Shown in pieces: positions 42,988 to 50,174 of a DNA stretch of 64,000 nt. The notes beneath the pieces are model-generated. The model did not search any database and was not told the origin of the DNA. It was given only the letters and a program-made list of their open reading frames with translations. A program made the position numbers and the translations under genes. The DNA is taken from positions 310,001 through 374,000 of the forward strand of contig NZ_JBHUPY010000001.1 of NCBI RefSeq assembly GCF_042688385.1, in the 5' to 3' direction. Source of the DNA: Herpetosiphon sp042688385 (GTDB lineage Bacteria; Chloroflexota; Chloroflexia; Chloroflexales; Herpetosiphonaceae). Position 1 is the first letter of the stretch; each line of letters opens with the position of its first letter.

Positions 42988-43908
42988 ATGACAGCAGCAC
43001 AACAGCGCATGCTGGCGGCATTAAAGGGCTTATCGGTTGGTGAAGCCTATGGCCAGCAACTTTGGCAACAGGTGCAAACCGGCCTTGCCGTCGCCGAGCA
43101 ACCAAGCCTTTTGCCAGCACCATGGCTGTGGACAGATGCAACCCTGATGGCTTGTTCGTTGGTTGATCACTTGTGGCATTATGGCACAGTGCATAGCGCG
43201 GCCTTGGCTGCCGATTTTGCCCTGCGCTACACGCCAATTCGCGATTACGGCACCGCCATGCACAATCTTTTGGCCAAACCGCGCGATGGTGCGGCGGTAA
43301 TGAGCGATGCCCAAAATTTGTTTGATGGCCAAGGCTCGTTTGGGGTTGGCGCGGCGATGCGGGCGGCTCCGTTGGGGCTGTTTTTTGCCGAAGCGCCGCT
43401 TAGCCAGGTTGCCCAACAAGCTCAACTTTCGGCCTTAACTACCCACACCAATCCAGAAGCAGTGGCTGGCGCGGTGGCGGTGGCAGTGGCTGGGGCAATT
43501 CTCTGGCGCGAGCGTGATCAACCGTTGCGCCAGCCCTCGGCAATCTTGAATGAAATTGTGCAATATCTGCCAAGCAGCAGCCTTGAGCATCGCGTGGCTT
43601 TAGCTGCCGCCATGAACGATCGCCAAATGTGGCATCATATTGCCTTGCGTTTGAGCAATGGCTACCAACATAGTGCCCAAGCAAGTGTGCCGTGGTGTTT
43701 ATGGTGTGCCGTGCATTATCGTGATGATTATGCGGCGGCGATCGAGCAAGTGTGTGCTGCTGGTGGCAACTTTACCTCAATGGCGGCAATTGTTGGCGGG
43801 CTTTTGGCTGGAACTTTAGGCCGCGATTGTATTCCGCCGCCTTGGTTGCGCGCCCGTGAACCCTTGCCCCACTGGTTTTTGGCCAGCCTTGGGATTGAAA
43901 CCGATTGA
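42988..43908 (+). CDS. ADP-ribosylglycohydrolase homologue lacking metal ligands
   Basis: A 306-residue protein with the all-helical ADP-ribosylglycohydrolase (DraG/ARH) fold, clearly paralogous to the gene at 44733: both share QGSFGxGxAMRxAPxG, HTNPEAxAGA/HTHPEAIAGA and the RAREPLPxW C-terminus. Key residues differ: GDALG is GEAYG, WTDD is WTDA (Ala51), and GDCDTT is GNFTSM (260-265). Active members need those acids for two Mg2+ ions, so this copy is probably not a hydrolase; it may bind ADP-ribose or act as a decoy. TAAGGA before the ATG at 42988 sets the start. Confidence 0.85.
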   Translation: MTAAQQRMLAALKGLSVGEAYGQQLWQQVQTGLAVAEQPSLLPAPWLWTDATLMACSLVDHLWHYGTVHSAALAADFALRYTPIRDYGTAMHNLLAKPRDGAAVMSDAQNLFDGQGSFGVGAAMRAAPLGLFFAEAPLSQVAQQAQLSALTTHTNPEAVAGAVAVAVAGAILWRERDQPLRQPSAILNEIVQYLPSSSLEHRVALAAAMNDRQMWHHIALRLSNGYQHSAQASVPWCLWCAVHYRDDYAAAIEQVCAAGGNFTSMAAIVGGLLAGTLGRDCIPPPWLRAREPLPHWFLASLGIETD

Positions 43909-44006
43909 TTGCTTGAATAGTGGCAGTTGCTATGGAATCCACCATTCGCTACGTTCCTCACTTTCGCCGCAAATCAACAAATGCAACAACAGCAATGAAC
44001 TTAATT

Positions 44007-44040
44007 CAAAACAGCATGGGTGATTTTTGCCCATGCTTTT
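44007..44040. terminator. Bidirectional intrinsic terminator
   Basis: AGCATGGG (44013-44020) pairs with CCCATGCT (44030-44037), flanked by TTTT on the right and AAAA on the left. It serves both the plus-strand ARH homologue and the minus-strand NYN gene. Confidence 0.8.
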
Positions 44041-44043
44041 GCT

Positions 44044-44640
44044 TTAAGTTGGCAGTTTATAGCTCACTTTTGTATTCTCGACCTGAATAATTCCACGGTT
44101 TTTTAGCTGGTTGATTAGCGATGCTATTTCTGGCTCGGATAGTGTTTTTGCAAAGATTGCATTGATCGTGCTACTTAGAGTTTTTATAGTACCTGGCTTT
44201 GAACTCCCACGCTGTTGAAGATTAGTAATAATGACCTCAATTTGTTTTGATGGTGTTGTCGCTAGAGCTACTTTTACCGTGGGAATCTCGCTAACAGCTT
44301 GAACCCGCTTGGCCAAAATCTTTTTCGTTTTGAGGTGCTGAATCAAAGGGTCGAAGCCAGTATCTTTGGAAACAATATGAAAATAGGCGTTCGGTTCTTG
44401 GGCAGCTAATTGGCCAATATAAAAGGCAATATGAAAATCAAGCGCATTGTTGCCGTTGCTCGATATTTTTACGTAGCTGGCACGTTCGCCGAGCTGCTGT
44501 AACGCCACCGCAATCTCAATTGGCACTTTTGTCTGATTCGCGCCCACGAAGATCAGCAGTCTAACATGTTCGTAATTAAGCGTTTCGATTGTGGCTGGTT
44601 GCACATTTTCGTAGTCGATCAGCACGAAATTGGTTCTCAA
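44044..44640 (-). CDS. NYN/PIN-like domain protein
   Basis: A 198-residue protein with the acidic residues of a NYN (PIN-like, LabA-type) ribonuclease: VLIDYENVQ at the start (Asp9), NALDFHIAFYIGQLA in the middle (Asp68), and HIVSKDTGFDPLIQHL (Asp92, Asp97). The last 60 residues look like a winged-helix or OST-HTH-like domain (SEPEIASLINQLKNRGIIQVENTKVSYKL seen as SEPEIASLINQL plus NRGIIQVENTKVSY). It probably cleaves or binds RNA. AT content is higher than in its neighbours, which may point to acquisition. Confidence 0.75.
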   Translation of the reverse strand: MRTNFVLIDYENVQPATIETLNYEHVRLLIFVGANQTKVPIEIAVALQQLGERASYVKISSNGNNALDFHIAFYIGQLAAQEPNAYFHIVSKDTGFDPLIQHLKTKKILAKRVQAVSEIPTVKVALATTPSKQIEVIITNLQQRGSSKPGTIKTLSSTINAIFAKTLSEPEIASLINQLKNRGIIQVENTKVSYKLPT

Positions 44641-44732
44641 ATATGCCCCCTTGGATGATCAGCAACGCTCCACACTTGTTGCTCATTCACGTTTAAACTA
44701 GCTGCATCCTCATGATAATCGATTTGGCGCAT

Positions 44733-45659
44733 TTAACCAATGGGTTTGGCCAATTCCTCAGCAAATGCCCAAGCTGGCAAGGGTTCTCTGGCTGCACGCC
44801 ATGCGCTAGGGATGCCTTCAAGGCCCACATAACTGGCCACGATTCCCCCAACGATTGCGCAGGTTGTATCGCAATCGCCTAAGCCTTCCAAGGTCAGCCA
44901 AATTGCTTGCTCAAAATTGTTTAGGTGTTGGGCGGCACACCACAAAGCAAATGGCACAGTATCTTGGGCTGAAATCTGGCTGCCATTGCCCAAATGTGCG
45001 GCAACTGTGGCAATTGGGGTTGTCGAATCAAGCTGAATCGCGATTGCCAAGCCCTCAGCTACCTGGCTTGCTGGAACCCATGGCTGAATTAATTGTAAAA
45101 ATCTGTTTGGGCTTGGTAGCGTGGTTTGGCGCGCTTGCCATGCCAATGCTGCTGCAATCGCCACCGCAATCGCTCCTGCAATTGCTTCAGGATGTGTATG
45201 AGTAATTTCGGCTGAAGCGGCTGCTTGCTGGGCAACGGTTGACAGATCAGCCGCCCAAAATGCGCCAATTGGCGCAACTCGCATCGCCCCGCCATTGCCA
45301 AACGAGCCTTGGCCTTGATGCAAACTTGGGGCTTCCTCGCGCCAATTTTTGCCGCGCTGAATGCGCCCCAAAATCGCTCTGGTAGCTGGGCCATAGCCGC
45401 GCGAACGTTCGTAGTGCAGGGCAAAACTTTGGGCCAACAAATCTTGATCGATGCTTGCAGTTTGGCGCAGCACCGAAAAAACCGAAGCCGCCATTTGGCT
45501 GTCATCAGTCCAATGCCATGGGCCTTGGGGAACTTGGCGCAAACGCACGCGCGCAGGCACTGTCGACTGGACAAATTCAAAAAAACCACCCAATGCATCG
45601 CCGACTGCCAAGCCTTCGAGCGCAATTTGCGCACGATTTAGGGCGCTATCAGGGTTCAT
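44733..45659 (-). CDS. ADP-ribosylglycohydrolase
   Basis: A 308-residue ADP-ribosylglycohydrolase with an intact active site. GDALGG (20-25), WTDDSQMA with Thr51, Asp52 and Asp53, and GDCDTTCAIVGG with Asp262 and Asp264 supply the two-Mg2+ centre. It would remove ADP-ribose from modified proteins or nucleic acids, or hydrolyse a related ADP-ribosyl compound. It is divergent from the MoxR/VWA operon (start 45841) across about 180 bases, and it is a paralogue of the degenerate copy at 42988. No ADP-ribosyltransferase is seen nearby. Confidence 0.92.
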   Translation of the reverse strand: MNPDSALNRAQIALEGLAVGDALGGFFEFVQSTVPARVRLRQVPQGPWHWTDDSQMAASVFSVLRQTASIDQDLLAQSFALHYERSRGYGPATRAILGRIQRGKNWREEAPSLHQGQGSFGNGGAMRVAPIGAFWAADLSTVAQQAAASAEITHTHPEAIAGAIAVAIAAALAWQARQTTLPSPNRFLQLIQPWVPASQVAEGLAIAIQLDSTTPIATVAAHLGNGSQISAQDTVPFALWCAAQHLNNFEQAIWLTLEGLGDCDTTCAIVGGIVASYVGLEGIPSAWRAAREPLPAWAFAEELAKPIG

Positions 45660-45840
45660 TCAATCAACCTCAACTGCTGATTCGTTTTATTTTAACCTAG
45701 GTATGCCAAATAAAAAGCATCAGTTTGGGCAGTTTTGGCTGTGACTGCGAATGTCACAGGCGCTTGCTATGCTAGGCTTGCGCTTGAAGTAAGAGTTGAT
45801 ACAGTATTAAGCGAGTGTTTCATAGCGCAAAGGAGGCTTG

Positions 45841-46320
45841 ATGATTCCATCATCGCTTAACTCACCCCAAGTTTTCCAAAAATCCGCGAAGCGCGATGTC
45901 AAGGAAGTGCCGTTTGTCGAGCTAGCCGATGGTCGGCTGCAAGGCGTTATTTCCAGCGGCTCGGATATTCAGCGGGTCTATGTGGCCTATTTCGAGGCGC
46001 GCAGCCTGAACTTCTACTGTAGCACCAACAATAATCGCCCGTGTGGTGGCTTGCGTGGTAGCCCATGCAACCATCTAATCAATTTGCTTGGCGAGGGCAT
46101 CAAGCAATTTGGCATCCCTGGCATTTTGAAATATCTGCAATCTGCCCACGACCCAACCACCATCACCACGATTGGCGATTTTCTCAAAGTTGCTGGCCAT
46201 ATAACCCACCAAGCTCATGGCGCTATTTTCAGCCGCTTTCTTGGCTCACTCCAGTTGCTTGAACTTCCGCTCAGCGCATTGCCATTGCCAGAGATGGATT
46301 GGTTTGCAGGGGGCGTGTGA
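45841..46320 (+). CDS. Small SWIM-like zinc protein, first gene of MoxR/VWA operon
   Basis: A 159-residue protein of no family I can name with certainty. A Cys/His cluster, YCSTNNNRPCGGLRGSPCNH (Cys60, Cys68, Cys76, His78), ends in the CxH-L pattern of SWIM fingers; the first pair is spaced wider than the usual CxC. A canonical AGGAGG lies five bases before the ATG. Its stop overlaps the next start (TGATG). The enterobacterial YehQ protein, encoded in a similar set, is a SWIM protein, so this may be its zinc part. Confidence 0.75.
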   Translation: MIPSSLNSPQVFQKSAKRDVKEVPFVELADGRLQGVISSGSDIQRVYVAYFEARSLNFYCSTNNNRPCGGLRGSPCNHLINLLGEGIKQFGIPGILKYLQSAHDPTTITTIGDFLKVAGHITHQAHGAIFSRFLGSLQLLELPLSALPLPEMDWFAGGV

Positions 46321-47657
46321 TGCTTGCAGCGGAATTTAGCGCCAGCAATGAATTAATTCAAGCCATCGATCAGCTGTTGCTGACGGGCTTTACCAATCTC
46401 AATCATACGCATCAAACGACCTTACAACGACTGGCTCAAGTTTATCAGGGCACGCCGCTCGAAGCAGCAATGCTCAGCAGCGTAACCGATTTGAGCAATG
46501 GCGTGTTGCAACCAGCTTCGTTTCGGCTGCTTGCGGTTGCGCGGGCAGCGCTCCAAACCGCCCAATATGATCAACTTTCCCAGCAACTACGGGCGCAACT
46601 TGGCCGCCCAAATCTTGATCAGCCGCTGCCAACCAGCGCAGCGCTTGAATCGACCCCGCCCTTGTTGAGCAGTGTTCAGCATTGGCTGAGCGATTTGGCG
46701 GTGATGGGCTTTGCGCGACTTGATCAAGCGATGATCAACGCCTTTACTCCAACCCTCACCCAACTCCAAGCCAACCCTGACTATCTGCGTACCGCAGCAC
46801 TTTTGGCGGGCTGGATGCACGAACTGGTGCTGCAACCAGAGCAATTGCCGCTCTTTCGTTGGGCCGATTTGTGGACGCGGGCAATGCTTTCAACCCTCAG
46901 CATCAGCGTAACTCCTGCAACTCAAGCTATCAGCGGCACGCTGTATCCTTTGGGCTTCGAATGGCGACAACATTCCACGCTGGTCAGTTGGGTGCTCTAC
47001 GCAGTGCTTGAATCTGAAGCAGCGCCACGCATGGTCAGCATCACCCAATCGGCCTATAAAGTCGCGGCCATTCAGGACGATCAACTGTGGTTGCTCTTTC
47101 CCGAGGCTAGTGTGTTGTTTGAAAGCCTGAGCACTGGCAAGGCGTTGGAGTTGAATAATCAGCAGTTGTTGCAGGGCGGGCAATTGCTGTGGGATGCGGC
47201 GGCAGCGAGTTTGGGTGATAAATATGATCTGCTTGCAGTTGCTGAGCGCCATTTTGGCCTCAATGCCAAGCAGCCAATTGCCCAAGCCCAACTTGCGCCT
47301 GAACAACGCCACCCAGTCCATTTGGCCGAGCCAATTGTGCTGAGCAACTATCAATTGGCGCAAACTGCCGAAGGTTCCAGTTTGAGTGTTGGCGAACAGC
47401 GTTTCAAGCTCGATTTGGACGCAATCAATGGAACAGAAATCGATGTTGATGTGCTTGAATCGGCCCAACGCTTGTTTGGTTTGCTGCGCTTCGACGCTGG
47501 CGAATGGTTTGTACGGCCATTGGCAACCAGCCTCAAAAAAGGTAAGCCATTGTTTGTTGGGCTTGAAAACGGCAAGGTCTTCAAGAAAGCGCCCAAAAAT
47601 AATGCTGTTGGCATTCTCAAAGAACGCGCCAGCCGCTTGCTCAGGGAGAAATCATGA
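46320..47657 (+). CDS. Uncharacterised protein of the MoxR/VWA operon
   Basis: A 445-residue soluble protein without recognised motifs. The first 200 residues are mainly helical (AIDQLLLTGFTNLNHTHQTT); the middle has WLSDLAVMGFARLDQAMINA and ADLWTRAMLSTLSI; the last 130 residues look beta-rich, ending AGEWFVRPLATSLKKGKPLF. Codon use matches its neighbours. It overlaps the gene before (TGATG) and the VWA gene after (ATGA), so all three are translated together, which suggests subunits of one complex. Together with the preceding gene it has about the length of YehQ, so a split YehQ-like protein is possible. Confidence 0.7.
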   Translation: MLAAEFSASNELIQAIDQLLLTGFTNLNHTHQTTLQRLAQVYQGTPLEAAMLSSVTDLSNGVLQPASFRLLAVARAALQTAQYDQLSQQLRAQLGRPNLDQPLPTSAALESTPPLLSSVQHWLSDLAVMGFARLDQAMINAFTPTLTQLQANPDYLRTAALLAGWMHELVLQPEQLPLFRWADLWTRAMLSTLSISVTPATQAISGTLYPLGFEWRQHSTLVSWVLYAVLESEAAPRMVSITQSAYKVAAIQDDQLWLLFPEASVLFESLSTGKALELNNQQLLQGGQLLWDAAAASLGDKYDLLAVAERHFGLNAKQPIAQAQLAPEQRHPVHLAEPIVLSNYQLAQTAEGSSLSVGEQRFKLDLDAINGTEIDVDVLESAQRLFGLLRFDAGEWFVRPLATSLKKGKPLFVGLENGKVFKKAPKNNAVGILKERASRLLREKS

Positions 47658-49036
47658 ACCAATCCGAGCTATTAAATCGTCGCCAAGTGCTCTATTGGCG
47701 CATGCTCAGCACCATGTTTGGCTACGACCAACAAGCTGAAAATCTTGAGGGCATGAGCCAGCAAATTGCCAGCGATTTGGAGTTGCCTGAGTCGATTTTG
47801 CACCCAACGCTTTCGCTGGATCAGCTGTTTCAACGCTATCCTGAGCTTGAGCCGGAGTTCAATCTGACTGATCTCGATGATCGCCAAGATGAAACAATCT
47901 TGCGCCGCTCGCTGATCGTCTCGAAATTGATGTTGAATGTCTTTGGGCCGCAAACCCAAAAGCGCTCGATCAGCGCTGCTGAGTTTGCCCAATGGCTTAA
48001 GGATGTTGCCCATCTTGAGCGCTGTTTGGGCTTTCAGCCTGGAGCGTTGCGCCAAAGCCAGCCTGGTCAAGGCCAAGCTAGCCAACCTGGTGGGCTGCAA
48101 GGCGGCCAAGGCATTGGCTCAGGCTTCAATTTTTCCGAAGAAGATTTGCGCCAAGTTATCCAAGGCTTGGAAAAAGATTTGATCAAGCGTATGGCCTTGC
48201 GCGAAGTGCTGCAAGATAATCGGCTTGCTGCCCAAATTACGCCATCGATGGCGGTCGTCGAGCAATTGCTGCGCGATAAAAGCCATCTTTCGGGCAATGC
48301 CTTGAATAACGCCAAACGTCTGATCAAGCAATATGTTGATGAATTGGCCGATGTGTTGCGCTTGCAAGTGATGCAGGCTGTTTCGGCCAAAATCGATCGT
48401 TCGGTGCCACCCAAACGGGTGTTTCGCAACCTCGATTTGAAACGCACAATTTGGCGCAATCTGACCAATTGGAATCCCAACGAAGGCCGCTTGTATGTTG
48501 ATCGGCTGTATTATCGCCAAACTGCCAAAAAACGCACCCCAATGCGCATGATCGTCGTCGTTGATCAATCTGGCTCGATGGTCGATGCGATGGTGCAATG
48601 TACAATTTTGGCCTCGATTTTTGCTGGCTTGCCCCATGTCGATATGCATTTGATTGCCTTCGACACCCGCATGCTCGACCTTACGCCGTGGGTGCACGAC
48701 CCGTTTGAGGTTTTGCTGCGCACTCAGCTTGGCGGCGGCACAAGCATCAACGAAGCCTTGCAATTTGCCAGCGAGAAAATTCTTGAGCCACGCAAAACCG
48801 CAGTGGTCTTGATTACCGATTTTTATGAAGGCGGCTCGCAGCAAGTGCTGCTGGATTCGATCAAAGCCATGATTGAATCGGGCGTGCATTTTATTCCGGT
48901 TGGTGCAGTCACCAGTTCTGGCTATTTCAGCGTCAACGATTGGTTCCGCACTAAGCTCAAAGAGATGGGTCGGCCAATTTTTGCTGGCAGCCCCAAAAAG
49001 CTAATCGAACAAATTAAGCATTTTATTACGCTTTAG
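47654..49036 (+). CDS. VWA (CoxE-type) domain protein
   Basis: A 460-residue protein. A helical N-terminal half with a Gln/Gly-rich linker (about 135-157) is followed by a von Willebrand factor A domain (about 297-460). The metal-ion-dependent adhesion site is complete: DQSGSM (Asp304, Ser306, Ser308), Thr in GGGTSINEAL, and Asp in VLITDFYEGG. The type is CoxE/YehP. VWA proteins next to MoxR ATPases act as adaptors that link the ATPase to a substrate. It is coupled to the upstream gene and lies 15 bases from the MoxR gene. Confidence 0.9.
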   Translation: MNQSELLNRRQVLYWRMLSTMFGYDQQAENLEGMSQQIASDLELPESILHPTLSLDQLFQRYPELEPEFNLTDLDDRQDETILRRSLIVSKLMLNVFGPQTQKRSISAAEFAQWLKDVAHLERCLGFQPGALRQSQPGQGQASQPGGLQGGQGIGSGFNFSEEDLRQVIQGLEKDLIKRMALREVLQDNRLAAQITPSMAVVEQLLRDKSHLSGNALNNAKRLIKQYVDELADVLRLQVMQAVSAKIDRSVPPKRVFRNLDLKRTIWRNLTNWNPNEGRLYVDRLYYRQTAKKRTPMRMIVVVDQSGSMVDAMVQCTILASIFAGLPHVDMHLIAFDTRMLDLTPWVHDPFEVLLRTQLGGGTSINEALQFASEKILEPRKTAVVLITDFYEGGSQQVLLDSIKAMIESGVHFIPVGAVTSSGYFSVNDWFRTKLKEMGRPIFAGSPKKLIEQIKHFITL

Positions 49037-49051
49037 TAAGGAGTTTTGCTC

Positions 49052-50170
49052 ATGTCAGATACATTATTGCGCTTGCCCGCTGAACTCAAATATGCCGACG
49101 AATTGCGCTATTTGGCCGAACGCGATACTGGCCAACGCCCAGCGCGCTGGTTGCTTTCGCCGCAAATGGTGCGCACTTTTGTCTTGGGCAGCACGCCTGG
49201 CCAAAAGCTCGACCGCGAGATTGCCCAAAAATGGTATGGCGACCCCAGCATTGCCGAACGGGCGATTGTCACCCTCGCTTCAGATCGCGGTTTGCTCTTG
49301 ATTGGCGATCCTGGCACTGGCAAAAGCTGGCTGGCCGAATTATTGGCGGCAGCAGTCAGTGGCAATTCAACCTATGTGGTGCAAGGCACGGCAGGCACAA
49401 CCGAAGATCAAATTAAATATTCGTGGAATATTGCGATGGTGATTGCCGCAGGCCAATCGCGTGATTCGATGATTGCCTCGCCAATTATGACCAGCATGCA
49501 GCTTGGAGCGATGGGGCGCTTTGAAGAATTGACCCGCTGTACCAGCGATGTGCAAGATGCACTAATTTCGATTTTGAGCGAAAAATACATTTCGATTCCT
49601 GAGTTGCGCGAGCAAAATGTGGTCTTTGCCCAACAAGGCTTTAACATTATTGCCACCGCCAACAGCCGCGACCGTGGGGTCAACGATCTGTCATCGGCGC
49701 TCAAACGGCGCTTCAATTTTGTACATATTCCAGTTGTTACCAACAAAAAACAAGAGCGCGAAATTATTCTGTTCCGCACCGCCGAAGTGCTGGAGCGCCA
49801 ACAAGTGCGCGTCGACGTGCCACCAACCTTGATCGATGTGCTGTTGCAAACCTTCGCCGATTTGCGCGAAGCCAGCGCCAGTGCTAGCTCCGACGATGCC
49901 AAGCTTGAATCGGCACTCTCGACCGCTGAGCAAATTGGCGTGTTGGAAGATGCTGTGCTCTATTCAACCTACTTTGGCGAACAACGCCTAACGCCCGAAA
50001 TTCTTGGCCGCTCGTTGGTTGGTACGCTGATTCGCCGCCGCCCAGAAGATATTTCGGTGATGAACAAATTTTGGCATAGTGTGGTGGCCAAGCACAGCGA
50101 AAAACATCAAGGCGAATGGCGCGATTTCATGGCTGGCGGTCAGGATGCAATGAAGGTCATCGAGGGGTAA
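49052..50170 (+). CDS. MoxR-family AAA+ ATPase
   Basis: A 372-residue AAA+ ATPase of the MoxR group, which remodels or activates partner proteins. Walker A GDPGTGKS lies at 85-92; a Walker B-like MGRFEELTRC is followed by DALISILSEKYISIPEL; sensor 1 is IIATANSRDRG and the arginine-finger region ALKRRFNF. These words resemble the YehL subgroup more than classical MoxR or RavA. The start at 49052 follows TAAGGAG; a TTG two codons earlier is less likely. It stands between the VWA and DUF5682 genes. Confidence 0.93.
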   Translation: MSDTLLRLPAELKYADELRYLAERDTGQRPARWLLSPQMVRTFVLGSTPGQKLDREIAQKWYGDPSIAERAIVTLASDRGLLLIGDPGTGKSWLAELLAAAVSGNSTYVVQGTAGTTEDQIKYSWNIAMVIAAGQSRDSMIASPIMTSMQLGAMGRFEELTRCTSDVQDALISILSEKYISIPELREQNVVFAQQGFNIIATANSRDRGVNDLSSALKRRFNFVHIPVVTNKKQEREIILFRTAEVLERQQVRVDVPPTLIDVLLQTFADLREASASASSDDAKLESALSTAEQIGVLEDAVLYSTYFGEQRLTPEILGRSLVGTLIRRRPEDISVMNKFWHSVVAKHSEKHQGEWRDFMAGGQDAMKVIEG

Positions 50171-50174
50171 CCCA

